From NCBI GenBank assembly GCA_900754615.1, contig CAAEDN010000100.1, forward strand, positions 1 to 6,009: a DNA stretch of 6,009 nucleotides, in the 5' to 3' direction. Within the stretch, counting starts at the first letter, position 1. Every line of letters begins with the position of its first letter. Shown one piece after another: positions 1 to 5,683 of this stretch. Made by a program: the position numbers and the translations under genes. Source of the DNA: an uncultured Holdemanella sp. GTDB taxonomy: Bacteria; Bacillota_I; Bacilli_A; Erysipelotrichales; Erysipelotrichaceae. The notes beneath the pieces are model-generated. The model did no database searches and was not told the DNA's origin. It saw only the letters and a list, made by a program, of their open reading frames with translations.

Positions 1-21
1 AATTATTTTTATATATTAACT

Positions 22-46
22 AAAAAGAAAAACGGCATAGCCGCTT
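22..46 (-). terminator. Rho-independent terminator of the ABC importer operon
   Basis: On the minus strand a short GC hairpin (CGGC, loop TAT, GCCG at 33-43) is flanked by a mismatch and two further A-T pairs. It is followed by T5-C-T5 (22-32). The stem begins inside the TAA stop codon of the receptor gene, so there is almost no 3' untranslated spacer. The stem is short (4 GC pairs) but the U-rich tail is good. Confidence 0.75.
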
Positions 47-827
47 ATTCTTTCGTTAGATCCTCACCAAAATATTTAATAGAAATCTTAGACAAAGTTC
101 CATCCTCTTTTAATTCTTTTAAAGCCTTATTTACAGCTTTCTTTAAAGAGGCATTATCGTCCCCTTTTACCATTGGGATGGCATAGGGTGTAGATTCTTT
201 GGATTGATCAACAATTTTAAATGAACTATCCTTTGTCGTTTGAAGATAATCATTAATAGAAGTAGCTGCATTGATTGTCGCATCCACACCACCACTCTTT
301 ACAAGATCCATACATTTCGTTAAATCATCTACGCCTTTTACCGTAGCTCCATAATCTTCACCCAATTCCATATATGTAGATCCAATCGAATTGGCAGTTG
401 TCTTTCCTTTTAAATCATCAAACGAAGTAATTGTCGTATTGTCATTACGAACAACTAAAACGGTATGGTCATACGCATATGGTGTAGAAAAATCAAATTT
501 CTTTTTTCTTTCCTTCGTGATATCAACACCATTAATGACTAAATCATACGTACCTGTTGATAATCCAGTTAATAATCCATCCCATTTTCCTTCTACAATA
601 TTGGCTTTTACACCCAATTTTTTGGCAATGTTCTTGGCAACTTCCACATCTACCCCCACTAACTTATCATCCTTGTCATGATAAGAGAATGGTTGCCAAT
701 CCCCTTCCAAACCAATTGTGATTTCACCTTTATCTTGAATCGTAGCTAAATGATCCTTACTAGATCCACATCCTGCTAAAGTAAATACCATAGCTGCACT
801 TAATAAACCTGCAAATAATTTTTTCAT
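45..827 (-). CDS. Amino acid ABC transporter substrate-binding lipoprotein, cystine-receptor-like
   Basis: Extracellular receptor (260 aa) of a polar amino acid ABC importer. A lipoprotein signal peptide ends in lipobox LAGC (residues 17-20), so mature Cys20 should be lipid-anchored. The type 3 solute-binding fold (SBP_bac_3) spans about 28-255. It shows the family landmarks W44-QPFSYHD, the KWDGLLTGL segment (81-89), the D-x-TKERKKKFDFSTPY signature (102-117) and DDLKGK (137-142). The DATIN...NDYL stretch (182-195) resembles cystine receptors of the TcyA/FliY group, which suggests cystine or another sulfur amino acid as ligand; this is inference. Oddly, the acidic residue expected after DATIN is Ala187, and Ala188 follows. 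ATG is chosen because GAGG at 840-837 lies 9 nt upstream. It starts 1 nt after the ATPase stop, so translation is probably coupled. Last gene of the operon. Confidence 0.93.
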   Translation of the reverse strand: MKKLFAGLLSAAMVFTLAGCGSSKDHLATIQDKGEITIGLEGDWQPFSYHDKDDKLVGVDVEVAKNIAKKLGVKANIVEGKWDGLLTGLSTGTYDLVINGVDITKERKKKFDFSTPYAYDHTVLVVRNDNTTITSFDDLKGKTTANSIGSTYMELGEDYGATVKGVDDLTKCMDLVKSGGVDATINAATSINDYLQTTKDSSFKIVDQSKESTPYAIPMVKGDDNASLKKAVNKALKELKEDGTLSKISIKYFGEDLTKE

Positions 828-828
828 C

Positions 829-1569
829 TTACATTTCCTCTTTCCTTAAGAATTCTTTTGTTCGTTCTTGTTTCGGATTTTCAAAGAAATTCTTTGAACT
901 ACCTTCTTCAATTATTTTTCCTTCTTCCATCAAAATCACATGACTAGAAACATTTTTCGCAAAAGCCATCTCATGTGTAACAACAACCATAGTCATTCCT
1001 TCATTAGCTAATGTTTTCATTACACTTAAAACCTCTTGAATCAATTCTGGATCGAGTGCCGAAGTTGGTTCATCAAAATAAATAATATCTGGACTTGTAG
1101 CTAATGCTCTTGCGATGGCGACACGCTGTTGTTGCCCACCCGATAATTGTGAAGGATAGTGATCTGCTCGATCTTTCATCCCTACTTTTTCAAGCATCTG
1201 CATACCAATTAAATCTGCATCATTTTTTGAAACATTACGAGCTACAGTAAGACCTAATGTTACATTTTGTAAGGCTGTTTTATTCGCAAATAAATTGTAA
1301 TTTTGAAATACAAACCCCGTATGTTTTCTAAGTTGGGCAACATCCTTCTTTGATGTATTTGATAAATCGTAAGATTTTCCATTAAAAATCATAGTTCCTG
1401 CATCAGCTGTCTCTAAATAATTAATACAACGAAGTAAAGTTGTCTTACCTGATCCTGAAGGACCTAATATCGCAATGACATCGCCTTTATTGACCGTAAG
1501 ATCCATTCCATTCAAAACATTTAAATTTCCAAATGATTTATGAATATCTTTTATTTCTAATAAAGCCAT
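829..1569 (-). CDS. Polar amino acid ABC transporter ATP-binding protein
   Basis: Cytoplasmic ATPase (246 aa, normal family length) that powers the importer as a dimer under the membrane permease. All nucleotide-binding motifs are intact: Walker A GPSGSGKT (36-43), Q-loop Q89 in FQNYNLF, signature LSGGQQQR (142-149), Walker B IIYFDEP with D166 and catalytic E167, D-loop SALD (170-173) and switch H199 in VVTHEM. The FQNYNLFANKTALQNV stretch is typical of the GlnQ/HisP/TcyC amino acid class. The ATG lies 3 nt after the permease stop, and its ribosome binding site (GGGAG) sits within the permease's last codons. The ATPase itself does not reveal the substrate; the cystine-like assignment rests on the receptor. 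Confidence 0.95.
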   Translation of the reverse strand: MALLEIKDIHKSFGNLNVLNGMDLTVNKGDVIAILGPSGSGKTTLLRCINYLETADAGTMIFNGKSYDLSNTSKKDVAQLRKHTGFVFQNYNLFANKTALQNVTLGLTVARNVSKNDADLIGMQMLEKVGMKDRADHYPSQLSGGQQQRVAIARALATSPDIIYFDEPTSALDPELIQEVLSVMKTLANEGMTMVVVTHEMAFAKNVSSHVILMEEGKIIEEGSSKNFFENPKQERTKEFLRKEEM

Positions 1570-1572
1570 ACT

Positions 1573-2229
1573 CTATCTCCCTGCCTGATAATAATTCAGC
1601 TTCTTTTCACCCCAAGCTTGCAGCCAAGTTAAAACTGTACAGAAAATCAAATAAACTAAAGCTACTTCTATGTATAACTGCATAAACTGATAAGTTCTTC
1701 CGGCAATTCTTTCTGTCTGCATAAACATCTCTGTAACTGTAATATTCGCAGCTAAAGACGTATCTTTTACAAGTGAAATCAAGTTATTAAACAATGATGG
1801 AAATGCACTTCGAAAAGCTTGCGGTAAAATAATATGCGTCATAATCTGCATATAGCTCATTCCTACACATAGTCCAGCTTCCATTTGTCCTTGTGGTACA
1901 CTTTCAATCGATCCACGAATCGTTTCAGCACAATAAGCACCCGTATTGAATGAAAAAACAATAATGGCTGCTGTTATAGCTGAAATGCGCACACCAATTG
2001 ACTGCATACCAAAATACATAATAAATAATTGGACTAGCATTGGTGTTCCTCTAAATATCCAAATATAGAATTGAACAATATTCTTCATAACCGGTACCTT
2101 TGCATATTGAATCAAGGCACAAAGAATGGCCAATATCATAGCTAAAACAAAAGAAATAATTGCCAAAGGTAACGTTATCACAATACCGGATACAAATATC
2201 TTTGGAAAAGATTCGATAAACAATGCCAT
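1573..2229 (-). CDS. Polar amino acid ABC transporter permease
   Basis: Integral membrane subunit (218 aa) of the importer, HisM/GlnP type, probably acting as a homodimer because only one permease gene is present. About five membrane segments are visible (roughly 10-38, 52-75, 83-100, 145-165, 186-204). Family landmarks are FRGTPMLVQL (59-68), GAYCAETIRG (97-106) and the cytoplasmic EAA loop around QMEAGLCVGMS (115-125), which docks on the ATPase, followed by ILPQAFR (134-140). Start ATG is supported by AGGAGGG at 2241-2235, 5 nt upstream. It is the first gene of the three-gene operon, 57 nt after the AEC transporter gene on the same strand, so read-through from that gene is possible. Confidence 0.94.
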   Translation of the reverse strand: MALFIESFPKIFVSGIVITLPLAIISFVLAMILAILCALIQYAKVPVMKNIVQFYIWIFRGTPMLVQLFIMYFGMQSIGVRISAITAAIIVFSFNTGAYCAETIRGSIESVPQGQMEAGLCVGMSYMQIMTHIILPQAFRSAFPSLFNNLISLVKDTSLAANITVTEMFMQTERIAGRTYQFMQLYIEVALVYLIFCTVLTWLQAWGEKKLNYYQAGR

Positions 2230-2255
2230 ATTTTCCCTCCTAAAATCTGCTTATT

Positions 2256-2286
2256 ATTCTACACCCTAAACTATACTTTAGGTCAA
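2256..2286 (-). promoter_or_regulatory. Weak candidate promoter of the ABC operon
   Basis: On the minus strand TTGACC (2286-2281, 5 of 6 to the sigma-A -35) is followed 19 nt later by TAGAAT (2261-2256, 5 of 6 to the -10). The 19-nt spacing is longer than the ideal 17, so the call is tentative. Transcription could instead come from the AEC gene, since no U-tract terminator separates the two. Confidence 0.35.
2265..2282. repeat. 18-bp inverted repeat, possible operator before the ABC operon
   Basis: Arms CCTAAA (2265-2270) and TTTAGG (2277-2282) flank a CTATAC centre whose inner TATA is also symmetric, so 16 of 18 positions are symmetric. It lies just after the AEC stop codon, between the candidate -35 and -10 of the ABC operon. 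That is a position where a bound repressor would block transcription. No U-run follows on either strand, so it is unlikely to be a terminator. The cognate regulator is unknown. Confidence 0.45.
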
Positions 2287-3222
2287 CTAAATCAACCCAA
2301 ACGATTTTAATATTGTTAGCCAGAACGTAATACTAAATGCACTTAATAATGTTGTAAGCATCACAACACTCGATGTTAAAACACCTTTATGCCCCATACT
2401 TTTAGCCATCACAAAACCAGATACCGTTGTACTTGATCCACACATAATCAATATGGCAACTAAGGCTTGATTTCTAAACCCTAATAGGGCAGCAATTGGT
2501 AAGAAGATAGCACAAAATCCAATTAACTTCATAAAAGTACAAAATAAGGATGGTTTTAACTCTCCTTTTGCCTGATTAAAATCAAATGTGGCTCCCATTG
2601 CCATTAAGCCAAGTGGTGTAGCTGTACTTGCAATCATAGAAATTGTTTTATTGATGACTTGTGGCAATTTAAATGGCAACAAACTCACAGTTACACCTAT
2701 CACAATACCTAGAATTAGTGGATTTTTAAGAATTCCTTTAAACGTTTTTTTATAGTCAACCTTTGATTGTTCAGCCTTAAAAAAAGATAGAATGACAACC
2801 GAAACTACATTATATACAAATACAACACTCATCAACATTAATGGTGCAACACCTACGTTAGGATAAATATTAGATGTTAATGCAAGACCTAATAAGGCAG
2901 CACTACTTCTGTAGCAGGCTTGAATAAACTCTCCTTGAATCTCTTTATCTTTTAATCGAATTGAGAACAATACTGATAGTAAAATACTTAACAAGGTAGA
3001 TACAACACAAAATACGACAAACTTTGTATCCCAAAGATTCTTAAAATTAGATTGTGATACATCCACAAATAACAATAGAGGCAATGATACTTTAAAGACA
3101 AATGAATTCAACTTTAATGCCAATGTATCATCTAGAATATTCATTTTATTTAAGAAATAACCGACAACCATCAATAGAAAGATGGGAATCGTTGCATTTA
3201 GGCTAAATAATAAATTTTCCAC
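2287..3222 (-). CDS. AEC-family (auxin efflux carrier-like) permease
   Basis: Membrane transporter of the AEC/bile-acid-transporter-like superfamily, 311 aa from the GTG start chosen here. About ten hydrophobic segments form two five-helix halves (roughly 8-25, 38-56, 68-88, 100-118, 125-148, then 166-184, 193-212, 225-247, 252-272, 280-304). They are joined by a basic cytoplasmic loop (149-165). Landmarks are KNPLILGIVIG (166-176), TATPLGLMAMGA (200-211) and GSSTTVSGFVMA (262-273), which match the usual conserved positions of each half. Bacterial relatives move small organic acids such as malate or lactate; the substrate here cannot be read from sequence. An in-frame TTG at 3237 would add five residues but lies inside the ribosome binding site, so GTG at 3222 is preferred. 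The gene is divergent from fucO and upstream of the ABC operon. Confidence 0.9.
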   Translation of the reverse strand: MENLLFSLNATIPIFLLMVVGYFLNKMNILDDTLALKLNSFVFKVSLPLLLFVDVSQSNFKNLWDTKFVVFCVVSTLLSILLSVLFSIRLKDKEIQGEFIQACYRSSAALLGLALTSNIYPNVGVAPLMLMSVVFVYNVVSVVILSFFKAEQSKVDYKKTFKGILKNPLILGIVIGVTVSLLPFKLPQVINKTISMIASTATPLGLMAMGATFDFNQAKGELKPSLFCTFMKLIGFCAIFLPIAALLGFRNQALVAILIMCGSSTTVSGFVMAKSMGHKGVLTSSVVMLTTLLSAFSITFWLTILKSFGLI

Positions 3223-3229
3223 AAAAAAT

Positions 3230-3235
3230 CCCTCC
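3230..3235 (-). promoter_or_regulatory. Ribosome binding site that sets the AEC start
   Basis: GGAGGG on the minus strand, 7 nt before GTG at 3222-3220. The competing upstream TTG start (3237-3235) shares a base with this site and has no purine-rich motif at a proper distance before it, so it is very likely not used. Confidence 0.8.
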
Positions 3236-3249
3236 AAAACTTTCTTAAA

Positions 3250-3258
3250 ATTTTAGCA
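3250..3258 (-). promoter_or_regulatory. Candidate extended -10 promoter of the AEC gene
   Basis: TGCTAAAAT on the minus strand is an extended -10 (TG-N-TAAAAT, 5 of 6 in the hexamer). It lies 27 nt before the GTG start. No convincing -35 is seen at 16-18 nt upstream (best is TGCATA, 3 of 6), which extended -10 promoters can tolerate. Confidence 0.4.
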
Positions 3259-3322
3259 CAAATATTAAATAATATGCACTAAAACACTTATATGTGACAT
3301 TATTATCAATCTGTAACTTGTA

Positions 3323-3336
3323 TGTAAGCGCTTGTA
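3323..3336 (+). promoter_or_regulatory. cre / LacI-family-like operator in the fucO promoter spacer
   Basis: TGTAAGCGCTTGTA matches the CcpA catabolite-response consensus TGWAANCGNTNWCA except at positions 12 and 13, and it contains the perfect palindrome AAGCGCTT. It lies between the -35 and -10 of fucO, where binding would repress. Either CcpA or a pathway-specific LacI-family sugar regulator could recognise it; the sequence cannot tell which. Confidence 0.5.
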
Positions 3337-3345
3337 CTCGTACAA
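3332..3345. repeat. Inverted repeat overlapping the fucO -10
   Basis: Perfect arms TTGTAC and GTACAA are separated by TC. The site covers most of the -10 box and overlaps the right edge of the cre-like site. The TTGTA-N4-TACAA form is the kind of palindrome bound by GntR-type and similar dimeric repressors, but the regulator is not identified. Further CTTGTA/TACAAG copies lie at 3317-3322 and 3361-3366. Confidence 0.5.
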
Positions 3346-3381
3346 TGAAATTAACAAGTATACAAGGAGGAAATAATACTT

Positions 3382-4545
3382 ATGTCAAATCGTTTTATTT
3401 TAAATGAAACAAGTTATCATGGTGCTGGAGCTATCAAAGAGGTAGTTACAGAAGTAAAAGCGCGTGGATTAAAGAAAGGTTTAGTTGTTACTGATAAAGA
3501 TTTAATCAAATTTGGTGTAGCTACTAAAGTTACAGACTTATTAGATGAAGCTGGACTTCCTTATGAAATTTATGATGAAGTTAAGGCAAACCCAACTGTT
3601 GAACAAGTTAAAAATGGTGTACAGGCAGCTAAAAATGCTGGTGCTGACTATTTGATCGCTATTGGTGGTGGAAGCCCACAAGATACTTGTAAAGGTATTG
3701 GAATCATCTTGGCTAACCCAGAATTTGAAGATGTTGTTAGCTTGGAAGGTGTTGCTCCAACTAAAAACAAATCTGTCCCAGTTATCGCTATTGCGACTAC
3801 AGCAGGTACTGCAGCAGAAACTACAATCAACTATGTAATTACAGACACTGAAAAGAAAAGAAAATTCGTTTGTGTAGATGCTCACGATATTCCAGTTGTC
3901 GCAATCGTTGATCCAGAAATGATGTCAAGTATGCCAAAAGGATTAACAGCTAGTACTGGATTAGATGCGTTAACTCACGCTATTGAAGGATATACTACTT
4001 TAGCTGCTTGGGAATTGGCTGACACATTAAACTTAAAAGCTATCGAAATCATTTCAAGAAGCTTACGTGCTGCATGTGAAAACGATCCAAAAGGACGTGA
4101 AGACATGGCTTTAGGACAATATATGACTGGTATGGCATTCTCTAACGTTGGTTTAGGTGTTGACCACGGTATGGCTCACCCATTAAGCGCATTCTACGGA
4201 ATCCCTCATGGTGTTGCTTGTGCTACATTACTTCCATATGTTATGGAATTCAATAAAGACTACACTGGTGAAAAATTTAGAGAAATCGCTCGTGTAATGG
4301 GGGTTGAAGGTGTAGATGAAATGTCTCAAGAAGAATATCGTCAAGCTGCTATCGATGCCGTTATCCAATTAAGTAAAGATTGTGGAATTGCGCAAAGCTT
4401 AAAAGAAATTGGTGTTAAAGAAGAAGATTTACCAACACTTACAGATTCAGCAATGGCAGACGTTTGCACAGGTGGTAACCCACGTCCTTGTACAAAGGAA
4501 TTGATCTTCGACTTATATAAATACGCATTCAACGGAAGAGACTAA
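3382..4545 (+). CDS. fucO: Lactaldehyde reductase / 1,2-propanediol dehydrogenase, iron-containing alcohol dehydrogenase
   Basis: Cytoplasmic group III alcohol dehydrogenase (387 aa; E. coli FucO has about 383) that reduces L-lactaldehyde to L-1,2-propanediol with NADH, regenerating NAD+ during anaerobic fucose or rhamnose use. Long stretches closely match recalled E. coli FucO, for example YLIAIGGGSPQDTCK, KRKFVCVDAHDIP, DALTHAIEGY and DVCTGGNPR. The dinucleotide motif GGGSPQD is at 95-101, and D38 occupies the position of FucO Asp39, which favours NAD over NADP. Metal ligands are all present: D195, H199, H262 and H276; the conserved H266 is also kept. D261, directly before ligand H262, replaces the hydrophobic residue of E. 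coli FucO. ATG is preceded by AAGGAGG 11 nt upstream. The gene stands alone, divergent from the AEC permease, with its own promoter, operators and terminator. Other small aldehydes or alcohols remain possible substrates. Confidence 0.93.
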   Translation: MSNRFILNETSYHGAGAIKEVVTEVKARGLKKGLVVTDKDLIKFGVATKVTDLLDEAGLPYEIYDEVKANPTVEQVKNGVQAAKNAGADYLIAIGGGSPQDTCKGIGIILANPEFEDVVSLEGVAPTKNKSVPVIAIATTAGTAAETTINYVITDTEKKRKFVCVDAHDIPVVAIVDPEMMSSMPKGLTASTGLDALTHAIEGYTTLAAWELADTLNLKAIEIISRSLRAACENDPKGREDMALGQYMTGMAFSNVGLGVDHGMAHPLSAFYGIPHGVACATLLPYVMEFNKDYTGEKFREIARVMGVEGVDEMSQEEYRQAAIDAVIQLSKDCGIAQSLKEIGVKEEDLPTLTDSAMADVCTGGNPRPCTKELIFDLYKYAFNGRD

Positions 4546-4558
4546 TATATACTCATTG

Positions 4559-4589
4559 AGAAGGCAAAATAAACATGCCTTCTTTTTTT
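4559..4589 (+). terminator. Rho-independent terminator of fucO
   Basis: Perfect 8-bp stem AGAAGGCA (4559-4566) and TGCCTTCT (4576-4583) with a 9-nt loop. A T-run continues to 4589. It begins 14 nt after the fucO stop. Confidence 0.88.
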
Positions 4590-4595
4590 GTGCAC

Positions 4596-4620
4596 AAAAA
4601 AAACGAGACAAAATATCTCG
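4596..4620 (-). terminator. Rho-independent terminator of the NlpC/P60 gene
   Basis: On the minus strand CGAGA (4620-4616) pairs with TCTCG (4608-4604) around a 7-nt loop, followed by eight T (4603-4596). It starts 2 nt after the stop codon. The stem is short (5 bp) but the U-tract is strong. Confidence 0.75.
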
Positions 4621-4622
4621 CT

Positions 4623-5492
4623 TTATCGACTTACATGAACGTATCCAATAAATGCATTTGTGCATTCAACAGTAGATACAACCGTTTGACAACCTAACCA
4701 TCCTCCATGAACAGCTTTACCATTACCAATATATAATGCCACATGACCTTGATATACGCAAATATCACCTGGAACTGGATTGTTTGTTAATTCGCCTAAA
4801 CTTAAATAAGCTGTGGGTGTACCATGGAAATTAATTCCAACGGCTGCTAAAGAATTTGTGACTAACATTGTACAATCTTGATTCACACCAACCTGTGCTA
4901 ATGCTGCATCTGCAATTCTTTGATAGAAATCTTTTTCAACATTGATTGTTATATTCTTTTTACTAACATTCCCAGCTTTATCTTTCGCTTGAATTGTTGT
5001 TGTAATGGATCCAACATTACTTGTATCCACTGTTTTATTTAATTCAACAGTACCTTCTTCATTTAATGAAACATAATTATTAATATCAAATGAATCATTT
5101 TGATCAACTGTAATTGAATCTTCACAAGTAATAACTGGCGCTATTGTATCCTGAACTTTAACATCCACTTTTACATTTGCTTTTTCATTTGTTTTTTTGT
5201 TTTTTCCTTCAATCGAAACTGTTTGTTTTCCAATTGTATCGACATCTAAATCTTTAACTTTTACTTGATAATTTTTTGACTCATATACTGAGACATTTTT
5301 CTTTTTTTCCTTAAATTTAACATTCGCATATTTTTTATGTAATTCTTTAGTAAATACAGATTTCATTGAATCTGCATCTTGATATTCGACTTTATAAGCT
5401 TGTGTGTTTTCTTTTGCTGAAATAGTTGTCACACCTACAACACTAGATGCAACAATAATTAAACTTGCGACTGCTTGGACTAATTTTTTCAT
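4623..5492 (-). CDS. Secreted NlpC/P60-family cysteine peptidase with Ig-like domains
   Basis: Probable exported cell wall hydrolase of 289 aa. A Sec signal peptide covers about 1-26 (KK, hydrophobic core, cleavage likely after TISA). Two Ig-like modules follow: a degenerate one (about 60-114, ending VDTIGKQTVSIEG...VKVDVKVQDT) and a clearer DUF5011-type one (about 117-186, ending VDTSNVGS...AKDKAGNVS). The C-terminal NlpC/P60 domain (about 189-289) carries the likely triad C207 (in QDCTMLV), H250 (in GHVALYIG) and H262 (AVHGG), with the usual 12-residue spacing between the histidines. Such enzymes typically cut gamma-D-Glu-diamino acid bonds in peptidoglycan stem peptides. No LPXTG, LysM, SH3 or choline-binding anchor is seen, so it may be released. 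ATG is supported by AGGAGG 9 nt upstream. It is transcribed alone, after metK. Confidence 0.88.
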   Translation of the reverse strand: MKKLVQAVASLIIVASSVVGVTTISAKENTQAYKVEYQDADSMKSVFTKELHKKYANVKFKEKKKNVSVYESKNYQVKVKDLDVDTIGKQTVSIEGKNKKTNEKANVKVDVKVQDTIAPVITCEDSITVDQNDSFDINNYVSLNEEGTVELNKTVDTSNVGSITTTIQAKDKAGNVSKKNITINVEKDFYQRIADAALAQVGVNQDCTMLVTNSLAAVGINFHGTPTAYLSLGELTNNPVPGDICVYQGHVALYIGNGKAVHGGWLGCQTVVSTVECTNAFIGYVHVSR

Positions 5493-5527
5493 AGTTATGG
5501 GCCTCCTCTTGCTTCACACAATTAAAA

Positions 5528-5556
5528 AGCCTACACTATTTTATTCAAAGTGTCAA
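5528..5556 (-). promoter_or_regulatory. Candidate promoter of the NlpC/P60 gene
   Basis: A consensus TTGACA -35 (5556-5551, minus strand) is followed after 17 nt by TAGGCT (5533-5528), which is only 3 of 6 to the -10 consensus, with TG directly before it. The perfect -35 and spacing support it; the weak -10 lowers confidence. The A/T-rich stretch just upstream (about 5580-5605) could act as an UP-like element. Nothing else was seen in the 191-nt gap apart from this and the metK terminator. Confidence 0.4.
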
Positions 5557-5649
5557 AATAACACCCATATTTCCCACAATTTAACATATTAATTTATTTT
5601 AATTTGCCATTATTAACAAGTCCATCCCATTTATTTGTACTTTTTAATG

Positions 5650-5678
5650 AAAAAAGAACTACAAAATTTGTAGTTCTT
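5650..5678 (-). terminator. Rho-independent terminator of metK
   Basis: A perfect 12-bp inverted repeat, AAGAACTACAAA (5654-5665) and TTTGTAGTTCTT (5667-5678), with one central base (the real loop takes in a few terminal A-T pairs). It is followed on the minus strand by six T (5655-5650, the first two being the end of the stem). It begins 5 nt after the metK stop. The other strand has only a short T run, so the minus strand is the terminating one. Confidence 0.88.
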
Positions 5679-5683
5679 GACGA

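Larger units (their letters stand above)
3318..3346 (+). promoter_or_regulatory. Sigma-A-type promoter of fucO
   Basis: TTGTAT (3318-3323) and TACAAT (3341-3346, 5 of 6) are separated by exactly 17 nt. The -35 is weak (3 of 6), which fits an activated or tightly controlled gene. The predicted transcript start near 3353 leaves a leader of about 29 nt with AAGGAGG at 3364-3370. Confidence 0.6.

Noticed and set aside
391..681. 96-codon open frame on the plus strand
   Set aside because: It lies wholly inside the substrate-binding protein gene on the other strand, has no ribosome binding site of note, and shows no recognisable domain.
3238..3381. Riboswitch or T-box leader before fucO or the AEC gene
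   Set aside because: The predicted fucO leader is only about 29 nt and the AEC leader is also short. No extended stem structure or antiterminator pair was seen.
3541..3885. Minus-strand open frame of 114 codons within fucO (also smaller ones at 3648-3830 and 4341-4532)
   Set aside because: These are antisense to a strongly conserved enzyme gene. The translations are biased shadows without domains or start signals.
5404..5592. 62-codon plus-strand open frame crossing the start of the NlpC/P60 gene
   Set aside because: It is antisense to the signal peptide and promoter region, and its composition follows the reverse complement of the real gene.
5654..5678. Perfect 12-bp inverted repeat considered as a mobile-element end or attachment site
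   Set aside because: Its place 5 nt after the metK stop and the following U-tract explain it as a terminator. No second copy was seen in the window.
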